This document shows, piece by piece, positions 23,001 to 34,126 of a stretch of 64,000 nt of DNA. The notes beneath the pieces were generated by a model that was not told where the DNA came from, made no database searches, and worked only from the letters and a program-made list of their open reading frames with translations. The stretch comes from Fereydounia khargensis (taxonomy: Eukaryota; Basidiomycota; Ustilaginomycetes; Urocystidales; Fereydouniaceae). Positions within the stretch are counted from its first letter, which is position 1, and each line of letters starts with the position of its first letter. The stretch lies in assembly GCA_026413255.1 (NCBI GenBank), contig JAOCZO010000013.1, positions 186,001-250,000 on the forward strand, read 5' to 3'. Made by a program: the position numbers and the translations under genes.

Positions 23001-23301
23001 CCGCACCACGCGTCGAAACATGCTTCGCGATGAGCTGTCTGAGAGCGTCCGCCAGAACTTGCTGTGGGAACGCCAGTCGCGCACCCGTATGCTTGGTATC
23101 GGTGCTCCTGCCAAGAAGGAGACAGTCCTCGGCGGAAATCAGCTCCGCCCGCTCACCTCGGCCCACCCGCAGCATGGCCAGCAGGGCTCATCCCAGCTCA
23201 ACCACGCTCAGTCCCAGTCCCACACGCAGTCTCAGTCGCAGAGCTCCAAGCCCAAGCGCTACAGCGAGGAGTGGGGCTCCTTCCACCACAAGGGCTGGTA
23301 G
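20077..23301 (+). CDS. AreA_GATA-like (DUF1752) and DUF3295 fungal regulator, two exons
   Basis: Exons are 20077-20176 and 20249-23301, giving 1050 residues. The short first exon is needed: it splices NLDQLANLWN to VFTKCKESLESGRRLENLSW and rebuilds the AreA_GATA-like (DUF1752) motif at residues 24-62. The C-terminal end (RNMLRDELSESVRQNLLWER near residue 965) matches DUF3295. The order DUF1752 then DUF3295 is known from fungal proteins thought to act in nitrogen or TOR-related signalling, including relatives of yeast Mks1. The roughly 900 residues between are Ser/Ala/Gln-rich with an acidic stretch (DDDSDSFEDEEYEDEEDE type, near 550) and an HAHPNAHPHA repeat. There is no zinc finger, so direct DNA binding is not expected. 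The ATG follows CACA, a good context. Confidence 0.85.
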
Positions 23302-26300
23302 TGGATTTCTCTTTCCCTCCGCTGCCATACCTTCCTTCCCAACAATCCAGCATTACGCACGTTTGATTCTAACGCAACCGCAACGCACCCTCTATTCCAA
23401 ATCACGTCTCCAGCTTGTCACGGGCCTCTCACGCTTCTTCCATCCAGGTACATCTTCCCTTTCTCCTTCTCCTTCCTAATCAGGGCCTTGCGTCTTGCAC
23501 CAATTCTTTCTGCTTTCGTCTGGGCCACATTCTCGTCATGCTTCGTTGCGCTGCCCGACCGTCTGCATCTTGAATGGACGTTGGTTACATCTGACTCGAG
23601 CCGAACCTGATCAGCCCCCCCAACCCACATAACGTACCCGCCACCCACATCTACATCCTGTCTGGATACCTCTGTTGTAAAACTAGCTTTCCTCTAAACC
23701 AATGAGACTGGGACTTTGGATTCCCTCGTTTTCACTTGTCCTTTTTTTCTTCGATTTTTTTGTCTCCCTTTGTGTGTGCATTGCATCAAATACAGAAAAG
23801 TGCTGTGCGAGCAGTGAGTGTTGCATAGCGTGCATTTGACGAGCTCTAAAAAGAAGCGGCGTGCCCTTTGTGCCTTTTTTGTTTCATCGTTCTTTTTTTC
23901 ACACTGCTGTACGCCACGTGAGACACAGGCCAAGACCAGACTAGAATAGCCGGTCACGCAGCTTGCTACGCCCTGCCCGCCCAGTTTGGTGGGGCTTGTT
24001 CGTTTCTTCTCCGTCTTTTTGCGTGGATGTACCATACCGTAAAGCGTGTGCGTATGTCTCAGAGTGACTGTGCGTTGCTATGCTTTACAAGTCGCAGTGT
24101 TCGTTGGCCTCGGGCTATCCCGAATCAGCAGTGCTACCCTCCGTTTGCCTGCCGTTTGCACTTTTTCTTTATTTTTTTTTCCATCAGCAGACGGACGCAT
24201 GGGCCGGCACGCCTGCTCGCCGGTGGTGACCATACCGTGCATGTGCAAGGCTCGATTGGCCCAGCTAGCTGGCCAACACGGCAACCGCAAGCTCAAACCA
24301 GCCAACTGGATCTCACCAAAACTCATGACACACTTCTGCACCATCCAACAAGCTTTGTTTTTGTGTGTTCTGCATCTTCTTCTTTCGGTTGGATTAATCT
24401 GAAGAAGACGCAAAAGTGAAAGCCCAAGGAGAGAAAAGGCAGGAGCAAGAAAAAAAAAGTTGAGGAAAATGGGCCCATGCGTCATTCATTCACTCTGTCT
24501 TTCCCTCCCGCCCAGGCAGTCAAGTGGGTGTGCATGCCCTCTTCCAATTTTTTCTCGCTCGCCCAGCCAACCCCCTTTTCGCCTATCAAGTCACGGGCCC
24601 TTTTTCGATTCACTTACGCCTGTGCTTTTCGGTCGGAGCAAGCGCAGGCGTCGTCCCGCAGGTGCATCTGTTGCAAGCCGAGCTCTCAGCGACCGTAGCG
24701 AAGCGGGATTAGCCTGCGACACACCCCCACTCTCCTACCGGATAGGGCAGGCGGGCCTCAACCCAGCCAGCCAGTCAGCCAGCTACCGTACTGGGCAGCT
24801 GTTCTGCGCCAACTGTCAGTCAACTGTGGTAGCAAGAGCAGGTAGCTACAACCGCAAGCACGAGCACTACCTAGCAGCAATGAAAAGAAAGCAAGCAAGT
24901 CTTGTACGTTAAGCAAGTGCGTACGGTACTGCTACGCTTTGGCTTTTTGGCCTGGCTTGACTCTCGTTGGATGGGTGCCATTTCTCGCGTGTGCATAGCC
25001 GCCCTCGACTGCTCGCTCACCTTTGCCTTTTCACCTCTTTTCCCTCCCTCCCTCCATCCCACGTCCCCTTCTCTCGACTCGACAAACCCTTGGCCCATTA
25101 TTCCTCCCCTTTCACAGCTGTCCATCTGGCTTCAACTCCAGGTGTGATCTGCGTTTGTCGAAGAAAGAAGGGGACCCGGACGGGAGACCTTCCTCACTCA
25201 CAGCACCCACGCGGACTGGGCAGGTTCCAGTCTGAGACACACGCATGCGACAGGGCGGAACTGGCCGACGTTTCAGTGTCAGTACGGTCCGTCAGCCGCT
25301 AAAGGCTTTTTCTGCTGCTGTTGCTCTCGTCGTTGCTGCTGCCGCCGCCGCCGCAAACTCAGTTCAGCCATCTCTTCTCCGTGATCTACCTTTGGTCACG
25401 TCGGGAATCTTCCGAGCGCGAACGGAGACGGGCGTGGCAACAACCTGGACCTGCTTGCTAGCCTGCTTGTTGCTCCCACGCCGCATCCAGCCAGCTATCC
25501 AAGCAACGATCCAACCAACCATCCAACATTCCAGCGCTTTCACCCGCCAACCCATACACCTTCATTTGCCCCTTGCCAACGAATCCTGACCGAGCTGCGC
25601 AATACCCGCTCCGCTGGTCTGGTCCCTCACCCTTTTGGCGTTCCGCTTCATTTGGCCCTGGCTCTGGTCGCCGCCCTTCGTGTCGCACACGGACCGACCG
25701 TTTGGCAGGCAGACCGCCAGCCAGCCCACAAGAGAGACAGTCATATTTGGCACACAATAGCAGACCACGAGGAATCAGCCTGGACCGCGTACCTTTGCTA
25801 TCGCCATTTCATCGGATACTTGACGCCTTCCTCTCATTGACGGCCCGAGCTCCGCAGCAGAGACCCTTCGCGTGCTCTCCCCTCTGCCCACTCAAACCGC
25901 CGGGGCCTCGCTCGGATCAGTACAGCAAGAGTGCCAAGCACTACTGTATCGGCCAACCCTCTTTTTTACACCGCTCTCAGCGCAAGGTTGGTTTTGGGCG
26001 TCTTGAGCTTGTAGTGCAAATCGTCTTCAGGCTCTGACAACCGCATCTAACTGGACGGTTACCCACACAAGATCTTCAGCCATTTCCTCTGCTCTCTAGG
26101 CAACCGGCAGCGGGAACCCGCCGCTTCCGCTGCGCACACTTTTTGCGTCTTCGTCCCGTTTCCGACCCAAGTCAGTCCTTTCTCGCAAGATTCTTCGGCG
26201 TCTCTTTAATCTTTCTGCAGCAAGCTCATCCTGCTCTCACCGATCCGCACCAACCGGTCGCTGAACTACGGTTTCCGTTCTGCCGACCGCTTCACACTCC

Positions 26301-27322
26301 TTCAGTCGTGTTTTGTTTCTTTCCTCTCCTCCTACTCCTGCACGTTCACACGCACACTCCCCTTCTCCCCTTCACACCCTTTGCCTCCTCTTTCCTCCCC
26401 CCTTGCTCGAGCTGGCTAGGCGATCTGCCCCTGCTCATTCGGTCTCATCGGATCCGCCCGGCTCTCCCTCCTTCCAGCTGAACAGGGCAGGAGTATCTGA
26501 CTAGCCGGATATACGGACGTCAACCCTTTTTGTCTCTTGGCCCCGGAACCATCGCGACGTGGCTTTCATTTTAAAGCCGCTCCGAGAGCATTGTCTCTGC
26601 TACCTGCCCAAGCTCAACAGCAAAGGGTGGCGGACGGCCAAGAAGAACAACACTCGGCCCGGCCTTCTGGAGCCGATCACAATTCTTGACTCCGTTACAG
26701 TCACTTTCGGCAAGCAGCGGCTCAGGCTGCGGTCCAGAACAGAATCATCGCCCTTGCCCCTACCCGCACCCGTTCCCTGACGGCTCGAGCCCGCCAACAC
26801 CCCCAGCAGATTGGATCAGATCAGACGCGGGCACGACTTGCTCCTTTGCCCTTCACTTATCACTTCGTTCCCTCTCCGTTCGCATCCCTGCTGTCCTCAC
26901 CTCCCTCCGGACCTGCCTCTACCTTGGTTGAATCACGAGCCCGGCGACAACGAGACCTGGCCAAGAGCTCATCACAACTGTCGAGATATCACCTCAGTTT
27001 CTTTGCCTAGCTTGCCTTGACAGGCGTTCATGCTGCACGGCATTTGGTGAGTGACAGAGCCTTCCAAGAAAAGCCCGCAGCATATCGCCACCATCTTCCG
27101 AACGTGGCTTGCAAGTTTGTCAGCCATATCGCCTGGCTTGGTCACAAAGGACCTAGGCTCAGCACACTCTGAGAATCAGATTACTGACGTCTTTCCCAAT
27201 CTATACCCTCTTGGCTCCATCAGAACGTCAAGTCCACGTGTCAAGCCTCGAAGCTAGCACCAAGGCCTGCGTTTTACCTCATCGCCCAGCCCAGCTCCGT
27301 ACCCCGTCAGGTTGCGTTGCGA
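23302..27322. other. 4-kb gene-poor region, probably partly the 5' leader of the HTH gene
   Basis: I find no conserved protein signature on either strand. From about 24500 onward the plus strand is C/T-rich. An ATG at 27030 opens a five-codon frame that runs into GTGAGT; it may be an upstream ORF or a leader intron donor. The 3' end of the preceding gene probably occupies the first few hundred bases. Confidence 0.45.
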
Positions 27323-30300
27323 ATGACCTCCGTCGCGTCAGTCTTCACAACAATCAACAAGACGCCACCCCACCCGTCGACTTCGGTCACTTCGGGATTG
27401 GCAACGCCGCCAAATAGCGCTGGGCCTGAACGTCCAGTGGCGCAGACGGGCCTTTCTGAAGAGTCGGCGTCTTCTGGTGGGTACAATCAAGCGGCCAACA
27501 GCTCGTGCAAGCCGTCTTCGATAGGAATCAGCATGCAGGTCGATAGCCAGCACCATCATACACAGCCTCCGGAACTGGCGAGCAGCGGTCCTGGCTCTCG
27601 CGCAGGAGCCTCGTCTTGGTCTGGAATGGACAGCGTCGAATACATGCACAGTGGTGGTTATGGTGCCGATCATTTTGCTGCCGATCACACTGCCTTCATG
27701 TCCTACTCAACGAATGCAGAATCTGGAAATGCCGGCAACGACAGTACTGCGAGCGCTGGTGCGGGTCATCAAGAGCAGCGGCAACAGCAATCGCAACCAC
27801 CGAATGAGTCGAACGCAGGAATGTCAACCGAATCGCAGGCACAGCTTTCGGCTGAGCAGAGCCTCTTCCCGACTGCCTCTGGATCCTTTTCGGCCGATGC
27901 AATCGCTGCTGACCCTCATCTCGGTGCAGCCATGGAAGGCAAGAATCGTCTCGCGGCGAGCTTCGGTCTATCAATGCCAACCCCACCAGACAGCAACCGT
28001 CGGCCGTCAACTCGACATGCCCTCGTGAGCGACATGGACGTTGACAGTCCTGACACTGGCAATACGGGCAAGATTTCACACGGAATGGTTCTGCAACGCA
28101 CTCTTTCTGGTCCGGAAGTCCACTCTGGTCGATCGAGGCGCGGCATGGGAGGCGGTATTGTTCAGTCGGATGCCGACCTTGAGAGCCCGACTCCACTCGG
28201 AATGATTCACAACCGCATGGCGCAACATGGCTCCCCGACGCCGCACCAGCGTCACCTCATGTCAGCCAAGGATGAGCTGGCAGGACGAGTTCCAGGCATG
28301 CGAACAAACACCTCCCATCGCTCAACACAAAGTCTGGGTCAAGCTGGCCAACTGCTCTCTCAGGGCGGCGGCTTTACTCAGAACGAGCGCCCTGGTCATA
28401 GTGGCATGCACATCTCTGCCCCCGTCTCGCCGATCGAGTCGGTCACGCATTCCACTTTCCCCTCCGTCATGTCGCTGCATGGTCATCAGTCGCAGGGAAT
28501 GATGGGACCTTCCGGAATGCAATCGCACCCCCAACATCCGCACCAGCAGCACTCGCGCCACACCTCAACCCACAGCGTTCGGTCTGCTTCTCCCTCCAGC
28601 ACGATCACTTCGACTTCTTTGTCAGCACTCTCGGCGCAACATGGCGGCACACAGTATCCCATGGCTGGCCGCTTCCATCCGGACAGCTCGTTCGGCTCGC
28701 AAGACACTTCGACCGACAGCATCTCCAACACTGCCTCAACGTCCGTCAGTCGCGCCTCGTCTACTTCTGACGAGCTGCTCTCTCACGACTTTAGCGGAGG
28801 ATTCGTGCCTGCCTCGTTGCGCATGGCGAAACGCAAGCGCAAGCTTCTCAACCTTGACCGGAAACTCATCTGCGACTTTCAAGTAGCCAACCCCGACGTC
28901 AAGCAAGACACGATTGCCACCAAGTTTGGCATTGAGAGAAGCACGGTGAGCAAGATCCTGAAGCAGAAGGACAAATGGCTCAAGATCGACCCTTCCAGCG
29001 ACTCGGCCAAGATTGCCAAGCACCGGACGGCCAAGTTTCCCGAAGTGGAAGATCGCCTGACCGAGTGGGTAAGCGGGATGAAGAAGGATGGCAAGGCGAT
29101 CCATGATGTTATGATTCGTCAGGAGGCCCTTCGTATCGCCAAGGAGCTCGGCCTGACTGTCGACAAGTTCAAGGCTTCGGGTGGTTGGATTGAAAAGTTT
29201 CGCGAAAGGAATCAGCTGCCCAAGTCGTCTCCGGGAGAGAGTGCCGATGTTGCTGCGCTGGCGTTGGCCAGCGGCGCAGGCGTGCTCGACCAGACTTCCC
29301 TGCCACCGCAGGTGCCCATGTCGATCGCTCATGAGCACACCACCGGCCTCACTTCGGATACGCCATCGAGCTCGTGCAACCCTTTGCCAAGCGTCATGAC
29401 CCCTTCAAGCTCAGTACAGGCACTCAAGCCTGATGGGCTGGATGGAGCTGACCAAAAGACGCCGACTTCGAGTCAAAAGCGCCAGTACGATGCGATGGCT
29501 TCCGGCCTTGACCCCTCGAACTGCGACAGTCATTTGTCGCCACTTAACAACAACATGGCCAGGATGCAATTTGCACCCCAGCCTTGTAACGAATTTGAGC
29601 AGACACCCCCTGTCCCGCCCTCATTTGGACCTGGACCTGGACCGGGTCACGCGCACACCTCGTCACACCCTGGTGTACTATTCGGCCCTCGCGGATTCGG
29701 CGATGGCCCTGGCAACCTTGTTGGCGACGGTCAGTCCCACCAGCACCAGGCACCATTCATGGTCAATCTTGAGATGCAAGAGCGAGACGGAGGCGCATCC
29801 GCCAGCAAGCGTCGCCGCGCCGGGACAGATGGAGCCAGAGTGGACGCTGGAATCTTAGGGCCTCCTTGGCAGAACCGACAGATGCATCGCGAGAGTATGG
29901 AGTCGTTCAGCTTTCCGTCGACGCCAGTCAATCAGGGTGGTCGCGTACGACATGCACCTTCTAACCCGGCGCTGGTGCTCGGGTCTCCGCACGAAGGAAT
30001 GGCAGCGACGCCATCACGCGGCCGAGGAGCTCGCAGAGCACGCGCGACGCGAGGCCGGACGGCAGGTGGCGGTCGCAAGCAGGCAGCTGGCGCTCGTGCT
30101 ACTTCGCCGTTGAAGCGAGACGCATCGCGCGATGTGACTCCCGAAGAAGGCAATGCCATGTCTGACACTGCGGTCGAAGCGCCGACGTCGACCAACGATG
30201 ACGAGGAGAGAGCGCAGCTGGCGAGGCGGCTCAGTGAACGAGTGCAGGGCTCGATCGTGACCGCCGAGCAGGCACAGCGTTCGCTAGAGCTGGTGCTGCG

Positions 30301-30481
30301 CTTCCTAAGCGAGCAGCCGAGCAACTTTTTGCCCTCGAGCCACTTTGTCGTCTTTGGCCATCTGCAGGCCAACATTGAGCAGCTGATTCGTGAGCGCATG
30401 ACGCCCGGTGCCAGCTCGGCTGGGCCCTCGAGACAGACGTCTCGACAGGGTTCTCCAGTGCTGGAGGAAAACGGTGCCTGA
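27323..30481 (+). CDS. CENP-B/pogo-type helix-turn-helix protein without transposase domain
   Basis: A single exon of 1052 residues from ATG 27323. Residues about 502-555 form a Psq/CENP-B N-terminal HTH (LDRKLICDFQVANPDVKQD, FGIERSTVSKILKQKDKW). Residues about 560-635 form the second, Tc5/CENP-B-type HTH (FPEVEDRLTEWVSGMKKDG, FKASGGWIEKFRERN). In pogo-like DNA transposons a DDE integrase would follow; here the remaining 420 residues are disordered with an RGARRARATRGRTAGGGRK basic patch, and no DDE core is seen. The first 500 residues are Ser/Gln/Pro-rich. This is the layout of a transcription factor or chromatin protein derived from transposase DNA-binding domains. Some fungal relatives are regulators, but the target is unknown here. 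It has a long pyrimidine-rich leader. Confidence 0.82.
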   Translation: MTSVASVFTTINKTPPHPSTSVTSGLATPPNSAGPERPVAQTGLSEESASSGGYNQAANSSCKPSSIGISMQVDSQHHHTQPPELASSGPGSRAGASSWSGMDSVEYMHSGGYGADHFAADHTAFMSYSTNAESGNAGNDSTASAGAGHQEQRQQQSQPPNESNAGMSTESQAQLSAEQSLFPTASGSFSADAIAADPHLGAAMEGKNRLAASFGLSMPTPPDSNRRPSTRHALVSDMDVDSPDTGNTGKISHGMVLQRTLSGPEVHSGRSRRGMGGGIVQSDADLESPTPLGMIHNRMAQHGSPTPHQRHLMSAKDELAGRVPGMRTNTSHRSTQSLGQAGQLLSQGGGFTQNERPGHSGMHISAPVSPIESVTHSTFPSVMSLHGHQSQGMMGPSGMQSHPQHPHQQHSRHTSTHSVRSASPSSTITSTSLSALSAQHGGTQYPMAGRFHPDSSFGSQDTSTDSISNTASTSVSRASSTSDELLSHDFSGGFVPASLRMAKRKRKLLNLDRKLICDFQVANPDVKQDTIATKFGIERSTVSKILKQKDKWLKIDPSSDSAKIAKHRTAKFPEVEDRLTEWVSGMKKDGKAIHDVMIRQEALRIAKELGLTVDKFKASGGWIEKFRERNQLPKSSPGESADVAALALASGAGVLDQTSLPPQVPMSIAHEHTTGLTSDTPSSSCNPLPSVMTPSSSVQALKPDGLDGADQKTPTSSQKRQYDAMASGLDPSNCDSHLSPLNNNMARMQFAPQPCNEFEQTPPVPPSFGPGPGPGHAHTSSHPGVLFGPRGFGDGPGNLVGDGQSHQHQAPFMVNLEMQERDGGASASKRRRAGTDGARVDAGILGPPWQNRQMHRESMESFSFPSTPVNQGGRVRHAPSNPALVLGSPHEGMAATPSRGRGARRARATRGRTAGGGRKQAAGARATSPLKRDASRDVTPEEGNAMSDTAVEAPTSTNDDEERAQLARRLSERVQGSIVTAEQAQRSLELVLRFLSEQPSNFLPSSHFVVFGHLQANIEQLIRERMTPGASSAGPSRQTSRQGSPVLEENGA

Positions 30482-31358
30482 TTCTCCAGACACGCCCCAA
30501 AAAGGGATGTGCGTTACGTTGCCTTGTGGTAGCGTTGGCCCATCACCATTGCATGTGATTCATCTGCACGGATGACCAACTCGTCTCTTCTTCTTCTTTT
30601 GTTACTTTTTTCCCTTTCTTCCCAGCATGCCTCGTTTGACCGACTTGATCCGCACTCATACATCACACAGAGATTCCCCCTTGGCTCGACACAATCATCA
30701 TCAACAAGAAGATCATTCATCATCATCATCACTCAAGATCCAGAACATGACATCACATCATCATTCCCCCTTTCTTTGTTGCACCAACATGCCCGCTTTT
30801 TTTCCGCTCACTCGCCCAATCTGTTTGTTCACTGTGTTGTGTTGCGTGCTGGTTGTTGGTTCTGGGGTGTCTGCGCCGCGCCGCTGACAACGTGTCTCTG
30901 TGACGGGATGCATGATCGGATGCGTTTAGAGCGGCACGACACGAGACGCGGCGGAAGGAGTGGAGGTGGAGGGCAGGGCAGGGCAGGGCAGGGCAGGGCG
31001 GGGCAGGGCGGGGCAGGGCGGGGCAGGGCGGGGCAGGGCGGGGCAGGACAGGGCAGATGCGTGAAACAAGACCGATTGCAAGCGCTTTGCGGGCGGCACC
31101 CGCGCGCAGCCTGACCACGTTCACCCGACGATCCAAGCCAAGTCAGGCCACAACCACCCATTCACCGCGAAGAAGCTTGCAGCGTCTGATTTGGGCGAGG
31201 GTGTGTTACTGCATGTAGCATTACACGTACTGCAGGACAGCCATTCCTTGTATTCGGGGAAACAAGCTTGGCATTCCCCGTTCTTCCCAACACAACACAG
31301 CAAGCCGTACCACCTTGCTGTTCGACCACCACCTCGTTCTGTCTTCCCAGTCATCACC
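30482..31358. other. Intergenic region with G-rich minisatellite
   Basis: No gene seen. A decamer minisatellite based on GGGCAGGGC(A/G)G occupies about 30972-31046. ATCATC trinucleotide runs lie near 30700-30730. Confidence 0.6.
30972..31046. repeat. GGGCAGGGCGG minisatellite
   Basis: About 75 bp of GGGCAGGGCA and GGGCAGGGCG units on the plus strand, with regularly spaced runs of three or four G. Such spacing can fold into a G-quadruplex. Confidence 0.85.
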
Positions 31359-31829
31359 ATGTCGTTCCTGCCCTTTGCCTCTTCGTTCGCGAGCAATGCT
31401 CCCAACCTTTCCTTCTACGCCATCCCGGCTGCCTGGCTGGTCGCCATCGCGCCCCACTTCTACGCCGTCGCTCTGACCAAGGGCAAGTTTACCAACTCGT
31501 CCCCGCGCCAGTACCTGGCCGACGTCAAGGCCAAGGCCGTCAAGACGGAGGAGGACAAGAAGTACATCCGCGCCGAGGGCGCCCAGCTCAACGGGTTTGA
31601 GAACCTGCCCCTCTTCGCGGCTGCCATTATCGCAGGCAACTTTGCGGGTGTCCCGGCGCACGAGCTCAACAGGCTCGCCGCGGGCTACCTTGCCTCCAGG
31701 GTCCTGTTCAACGGGCTGTACATCTGGACCACGGACGAGCTCGCCGCCTACCTCAGGTCCGGCGCGTACCTCGCCGGTATCGGAATCATCTTCAACCTCT
31801 TCTTCAAGGCCGCTGCCAAGGCCAAGTAA
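31359..31829 (+). CDS. MAPEG family membrane protein (microsomal glutathione S-transferase-like)
   Basis: A single exon of 156 residues. Four hydrophobic segments are visible: IPAAWLVAIAPHFYAVAL, LPLFAAAIIAGNFAGV, AGYLASRVLFNGLYIW and GAYLAGIGIIFNLFF. The family block RAEGAQLNGFENLPLF (residues about 70-85) matches the RAxxAQxNxxE core of MAPEG enzymes. MAPEG members are ER or outer mitochondrial membrane proteins that conjugate glutathione to lipophilic compounds or reduce lipid peroxides; this one resembles the microsomal type in length. The C-terminal KAAAKAK could serve as ER retrieval signal. The ATG lies in the context CACCATGTCG, which is good. Confidence 0.9.
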   Translation: MSFLPFASSFASNAPNLSFYAIPAAWLVAIAPHFYAVALTKGKFTNSSPRQYLADVKAKAVKTEEDKKYIRAEGAQLNGFENLPLFAAAIIAGNFAGVPAHELNRLAAGYLASRVLFNGLYIWTTDELAAYLRSGAYLAGIGIIFNLFFKAAAKAK

Positions 31830-32013
31830 ACAGACGAACGCACGCGCCTTCGCCCATCCTCATCCTCCCTAGACGTATTTATGGTCGGGATGCAAAGAAT
31901 GCTAGAAATGCAAATGAAATAATGTAGCGTCTAGGAATAGACTACCTTGTATGCAATCCGAAAGTTCTTTCCATCCTTCTGCGTCTATGTTACTATACAA
32001 GTGTCTATCGCGT

Positions 32014-33535
32014 TTAGAAAAGAAGCATGGCGAGGGAGACCAGTGGTACCGCGGTGAGTAGTAGCGCGCCGGTCGAGGAGGCACGGTGCCCGCCGTCTGT
32101 GTAGGTGCGCAGGTACTCGATCTCCCAGCGTGCATTGTCGAATGCCGATGGGTTTTCTGGTCTCTCGAGTGTCAGACGCCGTACTGGAAGGGAAGAGAGA
32201 CCCAAGTTACTCACGTCGAACAAACTCTTCACAGCTCACGTTGCCGTTTCGAGCGGCACAGCCGCTGCTGCTGAACGTTTCACCGGCCCCTGCAAGAGAT
32301 GAAGAGAAGATGCAAACTCAGAGACCGCCTTGCCTTGCCCAGCACCGTCGATGTAGACTCGACTCACAGTATCCACAGAGCCTGTGGTGTGGCGCGCACG
32401 GTTCGCGTGTCAGTCAATGCACAGCGCAACGGGACTTGGACTTGACGGTCAGGACTCACGTCAAGTTGATGATGATCTCGTGTGGTTCAAAGAAGCGCTG
32501 CATGTCGCATACGGGCTGGTTTGGGTCGGGGGTGTTGACGGAGCTATTTGCGATGTTGGGAAAGAAGGCGGCGGGCTGTCCCCACTTGTTGAGTTCGCTG
32601 CGATCGTATCCGGTCGCGTTGGATCCCGTGAATACGAAGGGGGGAGCTGAGCCGTCTGCGGGGGCAGTCACAGCGCGCGGGAGGGAGTTTGTGTCCGAGC
32701 TCGCGGGCCAGAACCACACGCCGATGCCCTCGCCGCCGGCGACCGTGTCGCGACGCATGGCGAACCAGCCGCCGCCATTCTGGTTAAAGTCGGGCCCGAA
32801 ACTGTTCGCCTGGCTGAACTGGACCGAGCACCCGGGCTGGTAGGAGCAGTCGGCCTCGTTCGTGTTGCCCGTGTGCTGGGACGTGCGGCCGGCGGGAATG
32901 TGACAGCCATACAGGGTGTGCAGACTCGCGAGGTTGCGCGGCCCCTGGTCGTTGGCGCCTTCGATAATGTCTATCTCGCCTCCCGCCGGCCAGTAGTCGG
33001 TCGTGCACGTCCAGAACGCCGGCCAGGTCCTGTGACGGCAAAAGGGTCAGCTGTGAGTGCGGGAAGCGTGGGTGGACAGACACGTACCCGCATCCTTGAG
33101 GAATGTAGTGGAACCGCGCAACGAGGATCCCATCACCCATCAGGTTCTTGCTGTGGATACGCACGCTGCGTCGTTCTTGCGTTCCAGAGAGCACACTCGT
33201 GTTGTCGGCTCGAATGACAAAGTTGCCGCGCCCATCGACGTAGGATAACCCGTCGCGCTGCGCAGTCCGCTGGTCTACATAACTATCCGGACCAAAGTCA
33301 TATCGGAGTCAACATTAGCCTCTTTCGGCAAGGTTCGGCGGAGGACAGGGGGAGGCAGGACTTACTCTACGGCACCACGAGTGGGATCTTGGTAGCTCCA
33401 CCACCTGAACGCGCTGAAAAAGTCGGTACCGGATAGGTCTTCACGCAGCGTAAAGTTGCGTGCGAGTACCGACTCAGGCACCAGGGTAAAGGTGAGGACG
33501 GCCACCGCCCAGAGACGGAAGGCAAAGTGGAGCAT
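32014..33535 (-). CDS. Secreted GH16 endo-beta-glucanase, GPI-anchored, six exons
   Basis: Exons are 33535-33366, 33282-33088, 33029-32460, 32381-32368 (14 nt), 32289-32215 and 32156-32014, all in phase, giving 388 residues. A signal peptide (LWAVAVLTFTLVPESVLA) opens the protein. The GH16 catalytic motif GGEIDIIEGAND at about 136-147 has nucleophile Glu138, Asp140 and acid/base Glu143. GTWPAFWT before it and LCGYWAGETFSSSGC after it are typical of fungal laminarinase-like GH16 enzymes. A C-terminal Ser/Gly segment followed by ALLLTAVPLVSLAMLLF looks like a GPI-anchor signal, so the enzyme probably sits at the plasma membrane or wall and remodels beta-1,3 or mixed-linkage glucan. In LCGYW a Tyr stands where Asp is more usual. 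Confidence 0.92.
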
Positions 33536-34126
33536 CGTATATGAACGGGGTCTAGATGGAGGCTAACATGGTAGGAGCCATTGATAAGACAGCGAGCGAG
33601 TACGTTCTGTAACACGTGTGGCGAATGCTTGCTCGCTTGCCAAGCTTCGGTTTCGCCCAAACACCGCATGTCAGACAGAAGAAGCAGCCAGGGAGCTGCT
33701 ACTGTACACAGGGATACAGTACGAGGGGTTGCCCTGGCTGGGCCTTGGCAGCGTTGCCGAACTTGGAAAAAGCAAACTCTCACTGCAAGTCAAAAAGGGT
33801 GTCGCCGATGTGGAGGGTGACGAGCCGCGACGCGATTACGTCCCGGCCGAGAAAGGCGGAAGTGAGGTGGCGCGGAATGCGCAGTCGCGCCTGCCAGAGC
33901 TGGAGATGTGCTCCACCACTTTCACTGATGAATCATCACTACACTCTTTCGCCTCCAATGCGGTATCGTAAATGTCAATAATCAGATACATTACATGGAG
34001 GGAGATGCTCAGTCACTTCTTCGCTTGCCATTGCATCTCGTATAACAACGAGCAATCGAGAAACTCCCTTTCTCTTACACTTACCCCTTTCAGTTTCTAC
34101 CTTCCCAGCGATATCGTTGATCCACC
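33536..34126. other. Divergent intergenic region, GH16 / BTB
   Basis: No gene seen. It contains a TACTGTA (33700-33706) / TACAGTA (33715-33721) inverted repeat with an 8-nt spacer. GC content drops visibly towards the BTB gene. Confidence 0.5.

Noticed and set aside
24460-24912. 150-codon plus-strand frame in the 4-kb gene-poor region
   Set aside because: Composition is like that of the surrounding leader sequence, with no domain, no homologous pattern and no good start context.
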